Source: Shewanella marinintestina (GTDB taxonomy: Bacteria; Pseudomonadota; Gammaproteobacteria; Enterobacterales; Shewanellaceae). From it: a DNA stretch of 64,000 bases. Numbering within the stretch: the stretch's first letter is position 1; each line of letters begins with the position of its first letter. The notes below the pieces were generated by a model. The model was not told where the DNA came from. It saw only the letters and a list, made by a program, of their open reading frames with translations, and searched no databases. Location: NCBI RefSeq assembly GCF_023283845.1, contig NZ_JAKILC010000001.1, positions 124,001 to 188,000 on the forward strand, in the 5' to 3' direction. The position numbers were made by a program, and so were the translations under genes. Positions 39,181-48,695 of the stretch are shown here, piece by piece.

Positions 39181-40884
39181 ATGAGCAAACGTGTAGTAAT
39201 CGATCCTATCACTCGTATTGAAGGTCACCTTCGTGTAGAAGTCGAAGTTGACGAAAATAATGTCATTCAAAAAGCTTGGTCTTCTTCAACGTTATGGCGC
39301 GGTATTGAAGTGATTCTCAAAGGCCGTACGCCTATGGATGTCGGGTTAATCGTGCAGCGTATTTGTGGTGTCTGTACCTATTCTCACTACCGCTGCGGTA
39401 CTGAAGCCGTTGAGCATGCATTAGGGGTAAAAATTCCACTTAACGCAAAATATTTACGTAGCTTGATGCAAACATCCTTGTATATGCACGACCATATCGT
39501 GCATTTCTATCACTTACATGGCCTTGACTGGGTAGATGTAGTTTCAGCGTTAAGTGCAGACCCAGCATTAGCCGCCCAAGAAGCAATGAAGTACACCGAA
39601 AACCCTATTGCTGCAGGTGAAGGCGATCTCAGAGCGGTACAACAAAGGGTTAAAGGCTTAGTTGAAACCGGCAAGCTTGGTCCTTTTGCTAATGCTTATT
39701 GGGGCAACGGCACTTATAAATTCACACCAGAACAAAACCTCATTGCGCTATCTCATTATCTAAAAGCACTTGAAGTTCAACGCGTCGCTGCAGAGATGCT
39801 TGCTATCTTTGGCGGTAAATCACCGCACCCACAATCAATCGTAGTGGGTGGTGTGACGTCTGTCCGAGACATGTTAAGCCCCGCTCGCTTACAAGAGTGG
39901 AAACAAAAACATGAAATGGTGCATGACTTCATAATTCGCGCTTATAAAGCGGATATTGTTATGGCTGCAGCGGCATTTGGTAGCGAGCCGAGTGTACTGG
40001 GTGGCGTCAATATCAAAAACTTCTTAGCTTGTGACGACTTTTTACTTGGAGATAACCAATACCTGTTTAACCAAGGTGTGATCATGAATGGCGATCTTGC
40101 CAATGTCAGCGATCTTAACCCAGACATGATTAAGGAAGATGCTACCCACGCTTGGTATAAAGCGGATGCACCACAGCATCCATATGATGGAACAACCGTC
40201 CCTGATTACACAGGTTTTGTTGAGCGCGACACCGTATACGGCAAGCTGCCTACCGTTGATGGCGACGGCAAGTACACTTGGGTTAAATCACCGAGATACA
40301 ATGGGGAACCTGTTGAAGTTGGGCCTTTAGCTTGTCTATTAGTTAGCTATGCCCGTGGCAATCAAGTCGTCGTTGAAGCAGTCAATGGCTTACTTGAAGC
40401 AACTGGCTTACCAGTTGAAGCACTGTTTACCACCTTAGGCCGTACAGCTGCGCGTATGCTACAGACCGTCATTGTGGCTGAAGAAGGGTTAAAGACTTTC
40501 GACGCCATGCTAACCAACATGCAGTCTGATGAAGCAACCTACGTTAAACCTGAGATTGACTCAAGCAAAGAGTATGTTGGCCACGCCATGATTGAGGCGC
40601 CGCGCGGCATGCTTAGTCATTGGATCCGTATCAAAGGCGGTAAAGTTGAAAACTATCAAGCAGTCGTACCCACCACTTGGAATGCTGGACCTGTCGACGC
40701 ACAAGGCAAAATGGGTCCTTATGAAGCATCGCTGATTGGTTTGAAACTTGAAGATCCAACTAAGCCTTTAGAAGTTATCCGCATCATTCACTCTTTTGAC
40801 CCTTGCATGGCATGTGCAGTACACGTCATGGATTACAAAGGCCAAAACTTAGGTGAATTTAAAATTGATCCCAACGGATTTTAA
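39181..40884 (+). CDS. hyaB: [NiFe]-hydrogenase large subunit
   Basis: The catalytic subunit that splits H2 at the NiFe(CN)2CO site. The four nickel-ligand cysteines are C62 and C65 in RICGVCTYSH, and C542 and C545 in DPCMACAVH. Maturation should remove the 19 residues after H548, a step assigned to HyaD encoded downstream. It is 567 aa, the normal size for group 1 membrane-bound uptake hydrogenases. It follows hyaA by 2 bp. Confidence 0.97.
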   Translation: MSKRVVIDPITRIEGHLRVEVEVDENNVIQKAWSSSTLWRGIEVILKGRTPMDVGLIVQRICGVCTYSHYRCGTEAVEHALGVKIPLNAKYLRSLMQTSLYMHDHIVHFYHLHGLDWVDVVSALSADPALAAQEAMKYTENPIAAGEGDLRAVQQRVKGLVETGKLGPFANAYWGNGTYKFTPEQNLIALSHYLKALEVQRVAAEMLAIFGGKSPHPQSIVVGGVTSVRDMLSPARLQEWKQKHEMVHDFIIRAYKADIVMAAAAFGSEPSVLGGVNIKNFLACDDFLLGDNQYLFNQGVIMNGDLANVSDLNPDMIKEDATHAWYKADAPQHPYDGTTVPDYTGFVERDTVYGKLPTVDGDGKYTWVKSPRYNGEPVEVGPLACLLVSYARGNQVVVEAVNGLLEATGLPVEALFTTLGRTAARMLQTVIVAEEGLKTFDAMLTNMQSDEATYVKPEIDSSKEYVGHAMIEAPRGMLSHWIRIKGGKVENYQAVVPTTWNAGPVDAQGKMGPYEASLIGLKLEDPTKPLEVIRIIHSFDPCMACAVHVMDYKGQNLGEFKIDPNGF

Positions 40885-40898
40885 CCAAGGGGGATAGC

Positions 40899-41567
40899 AT
40901 GACAACTCAATCTGCGCCCTACCATAGAGAACTGATCTTTGATGCAGCAATAAGGATATTCCATTGGCTAAGAGCATTAGCCATTTTAGTACTCATCATC
41001 ACAGGGTTTTATATATCCTGGCCATTTTTAGTGGCTCCTGATAACTCTGATGTATTAGTACAAGGCTATATCCGCGCTGCGCATCAAGTTTTTGGTTTTT
41101 TACTGGTAGCTATCACCATAGTACGTGCTTATCTATTCTTTTTTGGTAAAAGCGACATCGAACGCCGCTCCTTTAAAGATGTGATGAGTGTAAAGAGCTG
41201 GATCACACAGCTTAAATCATATCTATGGATGGGACATTTAGACAAAGCTGGAGTATATGGCCCACTACAGTTCGTGACTTACCTAGCAATATCTGTCGTT
41301 GCATTATTAATCTGCATTACAGGGTTAGTCTTGTATGCCAATGTATATCACGAAGGTCTAGGTGGCTTATTAGCGCCAATGGCTAATTGGTTAACGGCTT
41401 TGATGGGTGGATTAGCACCAGTGCGGATCTGGCATCATTACCTCACTTGGGTATTTATTATATTCGTGGTGATCCACGTTTATATGGCTGTTTGGTCCGG
41501 CATTCGCTTTAAGCATAATTCTGTTGACTCTATTGTCTCAGGTTACGATTACCATAAGAAAAAATAA
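40899..41567 (+). CDS. hyaC: Hydrogenase b-type cytochrome subunit
   Basis: A 222-aa membrane diheme cytochrome b that passes electrons from the small subunit to the quinone pool. Four helices are visible. Candidate heme histidines lie in RIFHWLRALA, RAAHQVFGF, RIWHHYLTWVF and VIHVYMAVW, matching the Ni/Fe-hydrogenase cytochrome family. It begins 14 bp after hyaB with a strong AAGGGGG ribosome site. Confidence 0.95.
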   Translation: MTTQSAPYHRELIFDAAIRIFHWLRALAILVLIITGFYISWPFLVAPDNSDVLVQGYIRAAHQVFGFLLVAITIVRAYLFFFGKSDIERRSFKDVMSVKSWITQLKSYLWMGHLDKAGVYGPLQFVTYLAISVVALLICITGLVLYANVYHEGLGGLLAPMANWLTALMGGLAPVRIWHHYLTWVFIIFVVIHVYMAVWSGIRFKHNSVDSIVSGYDYHKKK

Positions 41568-41576
41568 AAGGAAAAC

Positions 41577-42134
41577 ATGAAGGTATTGCTACTTGGTATT
41601 GGCAATGTCCTGTACGCCGATGAGGGCATCGGCGTACACTTCGTCAATTACATCCAAGAAAACTACAGCTTCCATCATCCTATCGAACAACTCGATATTT
41701 TGGATGGTGGAACACTTGCCCAAGGTTTAATTCCCACTCTTTGCCAATATGACTACCTAATAGTGGTCGACACGGTTAACGCTAATGGCGTAGCACCAGG
41801 TGAAGTGTACTTCTTTGATTTTGATAAGGCTCCCGCTGAAATTGACTGGCAAGGCAGCGCTCACGAAGTTGAGATGCTGCAAACCTTGATCATGATGGAC
41901 ATGGTTGGCGACCGGCCTAAAACTTTTGTGCTAGGTATTACACCTACCGTTCTTGAACCCATGACATTAGGTTTAACCGAACAGATCCTTAGCGCCGTGC
42001 CATTAATGGAAACCACTTTATTACGCCATTTAGACTCTTTAGGTTTTACTCACCAACGTATTGCACATATCGATATCAACAGCCTTATTCCCGATTCATA
42101 CAAACGTGGCCTTACTGCAGATGAAGAATATTAG
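41577..42134 (+). CDS. hyaD: Hydrogenase maturation endopeptidase HyaD
   Basis: A nickel-dependent protease that clips the C-terminal tail of the large subunit once the active site is loaded. The 185-aa sequence begins with the family block LLLGIGNVLYADEGIGVHFV, including the metal-ligand glutamate (E16). It continues with LDGGTLAQGL and the histidine region SAHEVEMLQTL. Its end overlaps the next gene by 14 nt, so translation may be coupled. Confidence 0.94.
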   Translation: MKVLLLGIGNVLYADEGIGVHFVNYIQENYSFHHPIEQLDILDGGTLAQGLIPTLCQYDYLIVVDTVNANGVAPGEVYFFDFDKAPAEIDWQGSAHEVEMLQTLIMMDMVGDRPKTFVLGITPTVLEPMTLGLTEQILSAVPLMETTLLRHLDSLGFTHQRIAHIDINSLIPDSYKRGLTADEEY

Positions 42135-43902
42135 ATTTGAATTTAACTGTAATCGAGAAGTGCCCTTTTATGGGCACCTTTGCAACCAATACCTACACAG
42201 CGAACAATTTGATCTTTGCATTGGTCAACAAGGCAACCTTTACTTTATAGAAGCTCAAGGTAAACAAACAGAACTAGAAAACCTTGCAGATACCATTGCC
42301 AGTGACTTTTTATTGTCAACTTCGCTTGAACAGCCTCAAATACGTGCGGTAGAAAATCTGACTGGCACTAAAACCTTATTACCACCAAGTGCATTAGATT
42401 TAGAATATTGCCAACATTGCCAGCCAAAGTTTGCCGACAATCAGTCAGCTAATTTTGGTGACGTTAATTACCCTTGCCAATGTTGCAACGCTCACCTTCG
42501 CTTGCCTGCATCGCTTAATGAAATAAAGCTCCAAGAGATTAAAAACCTTGTTCGCCAATTAGAAGAACATGGCGAATTAACCGTAGAGCACAACGGCATA
42601 AAACAACATATTAGCTTTAAGCCGATAGCAAAAGACAACACCGAACAACGCTCTTGTTTAATGATTTGTAACCCGAATAATCTGAATGCGCATTTTTCAG
42701 TAACCAACCAACAAGTGTTAGCCTTATCAAGTATCGAAAAACCGCTTATTACAGCACGCCCTATCGCTAAGCACCCTCGCCTAGAGCAAGCCTTATACGA
42801 TATTTGTTTTGCAAAATCTCGGTTACTGCTGGTGATCTGCGAGATCCTTCGGCAAAAAGGTATCGATTTTGTTTATGTTGAAAATAGCGATAACCCGCAA
42901 ATGGTCCAAATAAATGGTCAGTGGATAAGGCAAAACGCTGCGGTGACAAACAGTGTTCATCGTTACCCTGCACACAGAGAACCTTTGCATGACAATGCGC
43001 AGCAATATTCTTATGACTATATCGGAAAGGTAAATTTTCTAGCCAACTGCAAGAATGATGTTATCGAAGTCAAAGTTGAGCACGACAAGCAACTGCCAAG
43101 CTCTATACAACAAAGCAAAGATGCTGCTGCGTGCGCGTTACACGCGAGTTGTATTAAGCAGAAAAAGCCAAAACATAAAGCCGTTATCTATTTTAGTGAC
43201 AAATTTAATAATCAGATTGTTACCTTGGATGACAAACAAAACACCGACCTCTTTTTCGAGTTCCCTGTTTTACCTAATAACGGTTATGAGATTGTCCACC
43301 AGCTTGAACTCTCGCCACAAAAGGCCCTAATTGAGAAATTTAAGCAACAGTTTCCCGAAGATTACATCAATCTCTTATCGTTAAAATTAACGCCACCGAC
43401 AAACAACGTACAAAGCCTTTGGGCGATTGCCGCGATATTCTTGGGAGCTGTGACTGCAAAGCAAGATATAAACACCCTATCTAAGCAGCAATTAAGTGAT
43501 TATGTGATTGCAAAGGGTATGTGCCACAAAGGTGCTAACGCGCCTAGAATTGACTTCCCACTAACCCGAGGAGAAGCGTTCCGTAGTTTAAATTGGTGCA
43601 AAACATTGGGCAGTATTATTAGCTTCCGTCTTGCTGAAGGCGACAATATCGAAAAGCTGGCTTTTGGGATGCATGACTCCCTTGCTGACTTTATCTGTAA
43701 CTGGATTGAACATCTAGATCAAAACATTAGCATTAAAACGGTGTTGTTATCGGGAAGCGGCTTTGCAAATGAGTTGCTAGGACAACGATTATCACTACGA
43801 CTCGGGAAAAACTTTTTATTGGAGTGTAATCCTGAGCAAGATCTCGAAGGCGTAAACCTTGCTGTCGGTGCGTTATATTTAAAACGCCGTAGGCACTCGT
43901 GA
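42121..43902 (+). CDS. Degenerate full-length HypF paralog in the hydrogenase operon
   Basis: This 593-aa protein aligns along its length with HypF, the next gene, but has lost the catalytic residues. Residues 1-80 resemble the acylphosphatase domain, with EVPFYGH where HypF has GVGFRPF. C97-C100 and C119-C122 form CX2C-X18-CX2C, exactly the spacing of the first HypF zinc finger; the second finger is missing. A worn YrdC-like part follows. The end is Kae1-like: the stretch with KTVLLSGSGFANELLGQRL matches HypF IVLSGGVFQNRYLL, but the HHYAH metal motif is absent. The start is the ATG at 42121 inside hyaD; a longer upstream frame is unlikely. A scaffold or chaperone role in hydrogenase maturation is inferred from position. 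Confidence 0.75.
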   Translation: MKNIRFEFNCNREVPFYGHLCNQYLHSEQFDLCIGQQGNLYFIEAQGKQTELENLADTIASDFLLSTSLEQPQIRAVENLTGTKTLLPPSALDLEYCQHCQPKFADNQSANFGDVNYPCQCCNAHLRLPASLNEIKLQEIKNLVRQLEEHGELTVEHNGIKQHISFKPIAKDNTEQRSCLMICNPNNLNAHFSVTNQQVLALSSIEKPLITARPIAKHPRLEQALYDICFAKSRLLLVICEILRQKGIDFVYVENSDNPQMVQINGQWIRQNAAVTNSVHRYPAHREPLHDNAQQYSYDYIGKVNFLANCKNDVIEVKVEHDKQLPSSIQQSKDAAACALHASCIKQKKPKHKAVIYFSDKFNNQIVTLDDKQNTDLFFEFPVLPNNGYEIVHQLELSPQKALIEKFKQQFPEDYINLLSLKLTPPTNNVQSLWAIAAIFLGAVTAKQDINTLSKQQLSDYVIAKGMCHKGANAPRIDFPLTRGEAFRSLNWCKTLGSIISFRLAEGDNIEKLAFGMHDSLADFICNWIEHLDQNISIKTVLLSGSGFANELLGQRLSLRLGKNFLLECNPEQDLEGVNLAVGALYLKRRRHS

Positions 43903-46389
43903 ATGACGCTAAATAACTTAGTCATGCGGCAACGCATAAAGATTACCGGCATCGTTCAAGGTGTCGGTTTTAGGCCGTTTGTGTATCGCCTCGCAACTGA
44001 ACATCAGCTCTATGGCAACGTCTTAAATAATAGTGAAGGCGTAACGATAGAGGTGCAAGGCAATCAAGCCAGCTTAAACGCCTTCATTAACAACCTTGAG
44101 CATACACCGCCGCTTGCGCGTATCGACAATCTACATATTCAAACAATCGAGACGGAGCACAACTGTCACCAATTTAACATCATCCACAGCGAAACCAATG
44201 CCAAAGCCCATGTTGCCGTATCGAGTGATAAATCAACCTGTGAAGATTGCTTCAAGGAAATTAATGATCCGCATAATCGCCACTATCGATACCCGTTCAC
44301 CAATTGTACAAATTGTGGACCGCGCTATACCTTGATTAACGCTCTACCCTACGATAGAAAAAACACCACTATGGCGAGTTTTACTATGTGTGATGATTGT
44401 AGCGCCGCGTACAGTGATCCCACAGATAGGCGCTACCATGCCCAACCCGTTAGTTGCCCTAATTGTGGGCCACAACTTAGTTTTAAAACACCGACATTAG
44501 CCGTTATTAAAAATAACAATGACGCGTTAACTCAAGCTGTAAAACAACTCAAAGCCGGTAAAATTCTCGCGATAAAAGGTTTAGGTGGTTACCACCTTGT
44601 TTGCGATGCAACCAATACAGATACCATAGCAATACTAAGACAACGAAAAGCGAGGCCTGCAAAGCCTTTTGCAGTCATGGTGGCAACCAGCGACATAGCA
44701 GCAGAACTGGTTAGTGGTAATAAAACCGAATGGCAAACGCTGGCAAGTGCAGAACGACCAATCGTATTAATGCAAAAATTGTCAGCGTCACAGCCGTTAT
44801 CTAACGCTAGTCAAACTTGTTCCATCGGCTCACTGAGTCCGCTCGTTGCTCCTGATATCGATAGGCTTGGGGTGTTTTTACCTTATACGCCATTACACCA
44901 ATTACTGTTAGATGCGCTAGCGCGCCCACTTGTTATGACCAGCGCCAATTTAAGTGGCGAGCCGATCATCATCAATAGTGAGGAGATAAGTTCAAAGCTA
45001 GGACATGTTGTTGACTACATACTCGACCATGACCGCATCATTTTAAATAGCTGTGACGACAGCGTGGTACAGGTTATCAACGACAAGGTACAAGTTTTAC
45101 GTCTGGCGCGGGGTTACGCGCCTTTGTCTATCCACACACCTAACCCCATTAAACAGCAAACTCTCGCCATTGGTGCACAACAAAAAAATAGTCTCTGCTT
45201 TGGTGTAGAGAACAATCTTTTTCTGAGTCCTTATATCGGCGATATTGTTTCTGTTGAAGCTGAAGATTATTTTCATAAAACTCTAGCAACCTTCACCCGG
45301 CTATATCGATTTTCCAGCCAGCATATTGTCCATGATCTGCACCCTGACTATATAACCAGTCAATGGGCTGCAGAACAGGCGGAATCGCAAACAGCTAGGA
45401 CTATTCGTTTAACCTCAGTTCAACACCATTACGCCCATATTCTTAGCGTGATGGCTGCAAACCAAATGACCACACCTGTGCTAGGTTTTAGTTTCGATGG
45501 CACCGGACTTGGCGATGACAACACCTTATGGGGTGGTGAAGTCATCTTATGTGATGTGCACGATTACCAGCGTTTGGTGCACATTAAACCGTTTCAATTA
45601 ATTGGCGGCGAGCAAGCAATCAAACAACCTTACCGAGTGTTACTTAGCCTTTTACTTGAAAAATACTCAAAGCAAGAATTATCACGATTACAACTGACCC
45701 CATTAACAAACATCAATCCAAATGTGCTCAATAACCTCACTGCGATATGGTCTAAAAACTCCAGTATTAAGTGTTCCTCTGTCGGTAGGTTGTTTGATGC
45801 GGTGGCTGTACTACTTGGCTTAGTAACGGATCTTCAATATGAAGGCCAAGCAGGCATATTGATAGAAACTGCAGCTAACCGTGTCGTTGATAAAAATGAC
45901 ATCAATTTTTATCACAGCAAAAATAGCACAGCGAATGACATTAACTATGCCGGCGACAAACTATCGATGACGCTACATTGGCAGCAAAAAGATAGCGTCT
46001 GGGACGCATCAGATTTGATAGCGCAACTTGTAGATCACGTCGTTGCCGAGCCACTGACCGAGATACGCATCGCACTGCTTGCTAAAGCCTTTATGGATGC
46101 AATTGCCAATATGGTGTGCGATTGTGCAAGACAACTTAATCCGCTTCATTGGCCTCAGCCGCCAACGGAGCAAGAGCTGCAAAATCAAACTCCCTATCCA
46201 ATAGTGCTAAGCGGCGGCGTGTTTCAGAATCGCTACTTATTATCGCTTTGTGAAAACAAGCTAAAACAACTGGGCTATGAAGTGCTTAATAGCCACAACG
46301 TGCCAATCAATGACGGCGGTATCGCTTTAGGCCAACTCTGGTTCGGGATCCACAATCCACCGACGCCGACTCAAAGCGCTTTTACCTAA
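43903..46389 (+). CDS. hypF: Carbamoyltransferase HypF
   Basis: HypF makes carbamoyl-adenylate from carbamoyl phosphate and passes the carbamoyl group to HypE, the source of the hydrogenase cyanide ligands. All domains are intact in 828 aa. The acylphosphatase motif is GVGFRPF (residues 20-26). Two zinc fingers have C113-C116/C135-C138 and C163-C166/C185-C188. The YrdC domain spans about 205-390, and the Kae1-like domain holds QHHYAH (507-512) and VLSGGVFQNRYLL. It follows the HypF-like gene without a gap; M1 or M8 could be the start. Confidence 0.96.
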   Translation: MTLNNLVMRQRIKITGIVQGVGFRPFVYRLATEHQLYGNVLNNSEGVTIEVQGNQASLNAFINNLEHTPPLARIDNLHIQTIETEHNCHQFNIIHSETNAKAHVAVSSDKSTCEDCFKEINDPHNRHYRYPFTNCTNCGPRYTLINALPYDRKNTTMASFTMCDDCSAAYSDPTDRRYHAQPVSCPNCGPQLSFKTPTLAVIKNNNDALTQAVKQLKAGKILAIKGLGGYHLVCDATNTDTIAILRQRKARPAKPFAVMVATSDIAAELVSGNKTEWQTLASAERPIVLMQKLSASQPLSNASQTCSIGSLSPLVAPDIDRLGVFLPYTPLHQLLLDALARPLVMTSANLSGEPIIINSEEISSKLGHVVDYILDHDRIILNSCDDSVVQVINDKVQVLRLARGYAPLSIHTPNPIKQQTLAIGAQQKNSLCFGVENNLFLSPYIGDIVSVEAEDYFHKTLATFTRLYRFSSQHIVHDLHPDYITSQWAAEQAESQTARTIRLTSVQHHYAHILSVMAANQMTTPVLGFSFDGTGLGDDNTLWGGEVILCDVHDYQRLVHIKPFQLIGGEQAIKQPYRVLLSLLLEKYSKQELSRLQLTPLTNINPNVLNNLTAIWSKNSSIKCSSVGRLFDAVAVLLGLVTDLQYEGQAGILIETAANRVVDKNDINFYHSKNSTANDINYAGDKLSMTLHWQQKDSVWDASDLIAQLVDHVVAEPLTEIRIALLAKAFMDAIANMVCDCARQLNPLHWPQPPTEQELQNQTPYPIVLSGGVFQNRYLLSLCENKLKQLGYEVLNSHNVPINDGGIALGQLWFGIHNPPTPTQSAFT

Positions 46390-46436
46390 GATGAAATCGT
46401 TAACGTGAGCAATATCACCAGTTAAGCGATTTAAAG

Positions 46437-46450
46437 CTGATTTACATCAA
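46437..46450. promoter_or_regulatory. FNR-type site upstream of hypB
   Basis: CTGAT-TTAC-ATCAA matches TTGAT-N4-ATCAA at 9 of 10 positions, in the only sizeable gap of the hydrogenase operon. A start near 46485 would have GACAAT (46473-46478) as -10 and a 23-nt leader to hypB. Confidence 0.55.
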
Positions 46451-46476
46451 TGTCGACCACATAAGTGTGATCGACA
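46451..46476. repeat. Inverted repeat upstream of hypB
   Basis: TGTCGACCACA, loop TAAG, TGTGATCGACA: 10 of 11 positions pair, with one C/A mismatch. It directly abuts the FNR-type site and overlaps the predicted promoter core. It may be a second operator or an RNA hairpin made by read-through from hypF. Confidence 0.5.
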
Positions 46477-46507
46477 ATAAATTCATATTTCATAATCGGA
46501 GTTATTT

Positions 46508-47329
46508 ATGTGCCAAGACTGCGGCTGTTCGATCACACGCCATGATCACCTTTTAACATCGGGGCATTCTCATTCAAAAACCGATGACAACATTGCCAGT
46601 AACCCTCAATTAAACGACAAAACAACTCTCTCCGTTATACATAAAATTCTTGATAAAAATGATATAGAAGCCCAACACAACCGCGACCATTTTAACGCAA
46701 AAGGGATCACTGCTTTTAACTTAATGAGCAGTCCTGGCAGCGGTAAAACCACCCTCCTTGAGCACTTATATCAACATACACAACAAAAATATGCGGTCAT
46801 TGAAGGTGACCTAGAAACCTCTAGAGATGCCGATAGATTAACAGCCAAAGGCATCGCGGCTTACCAAATCCAAACAGGAGCCGCCTGCCACTTAGATGCC
46901 TTTATGGTGCACAGTGCGCTACATCATATCGACCTTGAATCAATAGACATTTGTTTTGTAGAAAACGTTGGAAACTTAGTTTGCCCTGCCAGTTACGATG
47001 TAGGTACCCACAAAAATATTGTTTTGCTATCAGTCCCTGAAGGTGATGACAAAATTGAGAAATATCCGGTGATGTTCCGCCGCGCCGACTTAGTATTGGT
47101 CACTAAAGCCGATTTGATTGAACATTTTGATTTTAGTATTGAAGAAGCCAAAGCCCAGCTTCACAAGCTCAATCCCAATGTAGAATTAATGACAGTTTCA
47201 GTTAAACAGCCTCAGACACTATTACAAGTTACCAACTGGCTTAGTGCGCAAAGCCTGCACCACATCAACAATCTTAAAACCGCAAATATCAAAAATGAAC
47301 AAACCGATACAATGGGAGCACTTGTTTAA
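46508..47329 (+). CDS. hypB: Hydrogenase nickel-incorporation GTPase HypB
   Basis: A SIMIBI-class GTPase that with HypA inserts nickel into the large subunit. The N-terminus MCQDCGC holds the high-affinity metal site (C2, C5, C7), followed by a short histidine-containing stretch. The P-loop is SSPGSGKTTLLEHL, and later blocks include EGDLETSRDADR, FVENVGNLVCPA and TKADL. The ribosome site GGAG is well placed. The 273-aa gene follows a 118-bp gap that may carry its own promoter, and its stop overlaps hypC as TAATG. Confidence 0.96.
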   Translation: MCQDCGCSITRHDHLLTSGHSHSKTDDNIASNPQLNDKTTLSVIHKILDKNDIEAQHNRDHFNAKGITAFNLMSSPGSGKTTLLEHLYQHTQQKYAVIEGDLETSRDADRLTAKGIAAYQIQTGAACHLDAFMVHSALHHIDLESIDICFVENVGNLVCPASYDVGTHKNIVLLSVPEGDDKIEKYPVMFRRADLVLVTKADLIEHFDFSIEEAKAQLHKLNPNVELMTVSVKQPQTLLQVTNWLSAQSLHHINNLKTANIKNEQTDTMGALV

Positions 47330-47577
47330 TGTGTTTATCAATCCCTTCTCAGGTCGTCGAAATACACTTAAGTGAGCAAGCTGTAACCGTCGATACTATG
47401 GGCGTAAAGCGCAAAGTCAGTAGCCATTTGATGACTGAGCCGCTAAGTATTGGTGATTTCGTGTTAATCCATATTGGATTTGTGATGAACAAAATCGATA
47501 CCGAAGATGCAATGGCAAGCCTAGCCTTGTATCAAGAGATTGTGCAGAAACTCGAAGCTGAAGAGCGGGAGTCCTAA
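47329..47577 (+). CDS. hypC: Hydrogenase assembly chaperone HypC
   Basis: An 82-aa chaperone that carries the Fe(CN)2CO unit with HypD to the large subunit. The essential N-terminal cysteine (C2) is present in MCLSIPSQVV, and the VLIHIGFVMNKID block is typical. One-base overlaps with hypB and hypD (TAATG) at both ends indicate translational coupling. Confidence 0.95.
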   Translation: MCLSIPSQVVEIHLSEQAVTVDTMGVKRKVSSHLMTEPLSIGDFVLIHIGFVMNKIDTEDAMASLALYQEIVQKLEAEERES

Positions 47578-48695
47578 TGATAAACCTTAAAGATCTCTAT
47601 CAAGGCTTTCGCGATCCAGAGGTAATCAAATCACTGGCAACCGAAATAGCCGTGTTAGCAAAGCAGCTACCAGATAAAATCAATATTATGGAGGTGTGTG
47701 GCGGGCATACACACACCATCATGAAATATGGCTTATCGCAGCTCTTACCAGACAATATCGAGTTTATCCATGGACCGGGTTGCCCAGTTTGCATTATGCC
47801 TAAAGAGCGAATCGACCACGCGGCAGCATTAGCTAACCGACAAAAAACTATTTTAGTCACCCTCGGTGACATGATCCGCGTACCCGGATCAAATGGCAGT
47901 TTGTCGCAGTTTAGAGCGCAGGGCTGCGATATCCGGCCAATCTATGATCCGCTCGATACCCTCACTATTGCCAAAGAAAACCCTGATAAACAAGTTATTT
48001 TCTTTGCTATTGGCTTTGAAACATCTACGCCAATGACGGCGGTATTAATCGATCAAGCTGAGCAACAAGCTATCGATAACCTGTTCTTTCATATTAACCA
48101 TGTGTTAGTCCCACCCGCGATTGATGCTGTGATGGCTGATGAAAAGGTCAAGGTAAACGCCTTCATCGGTCCCGCCCATGTCAGTGTAATTAGTGGTGCA
48201 AAAGTGTATCGAAGTGCGGTCGAGCGTTATCATACCCCGGTGGTGATCTCTGGATTTGAGCCTGTTGATGTCATGCAGTCTATTTTAATGATTGTTAAGC
48301 AGAAAGTGGCTAATAGCGCCAAACTTGAAAACCAATATAGCCGTTCAGTCACTGAACAAGGCAACTTAGGCGCACAAGCGTTGATTGACCGCTACTTAAG
48401 CGTTAGGCCTTCCTTTCGCTGGCGCGGACTTGGTCCCATCCCTGAGTCAGCATTAATGCTCAAGCCAGAGTTTAGCCATAGAGATGCCGAGATACTATTT
48501 CAGCAAGACCTGCCTCATCAAGAGATAGACGATCATAAAGCCTGCCAATGCGGCGATATTTTACGGGGCTTATGTAAACCTAAAGATTGTAAAGTATTTG
48601 GCCGAGGCTGCTCCCCAGAAACACCGTTAGGTAGCTGTATGGTGAGTTCAGAAGGTGCCTGTAACGCTTATTACCGCTACAACGGAGTCGCATGA
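47577..48695 (+). CDS. hypD: Hydrogenase Fe-cofactor assembly protein HypD
   Basis: A 372-aa [4Fe-4S] scaffold on which the iron receives its cyanide and CO ligands. Family motifs are MEVCGGHTHTIMKYGL, HGPGCPVCIMP and GFETSTPMTA. The C-terminal cysteine-rich end (CQCGDILRGLCKPKDCKVFG and GSCMVSSEGACNAYYRY) carries the cluster ligands. The start overlaps the hypC stop, and the stop overlaps hypE. Confidence 0.97.
   Translation: MINLKDLYQGFRDPEVIKSLATEIAVLAKQLPDKINIMEVCGGHTHTIMKYGLSQLLPDNIEFIHGPGCPVCIMPKERIDHAAALANRQKTILVTLGDMIRVPGSNGSLSQFRAQGCDIRPIYDPLDTLTIAKENPDKQVIFFAIGFETSTPMTAVLIDQAEQQAIDNLFFHINHVLVPPAIDAVMADEKVKVNAFIGPAHVSVISGAKVYRSAVERYHTPVVISGFEPVDVMQSILMIVKQKVANSAKLENQYSRSVTEQGNLGAQALIDRYLSVRPSFRWRGLGPIPESALMLKPEFSHRDAEILFQQDLPHQEIDDHKACQCGDILRGLCKPKDCKVFGRGCSPETPLGSCMVSSEGACNAYYRYNGVA

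Noticed and set aside
42061..42120. Twenty-codon upstream extension of the HypF-like gene
   Set aside because: It lies wholly within hyaD in another frame; the HypF-type alignment starts at the ATG at 42121.
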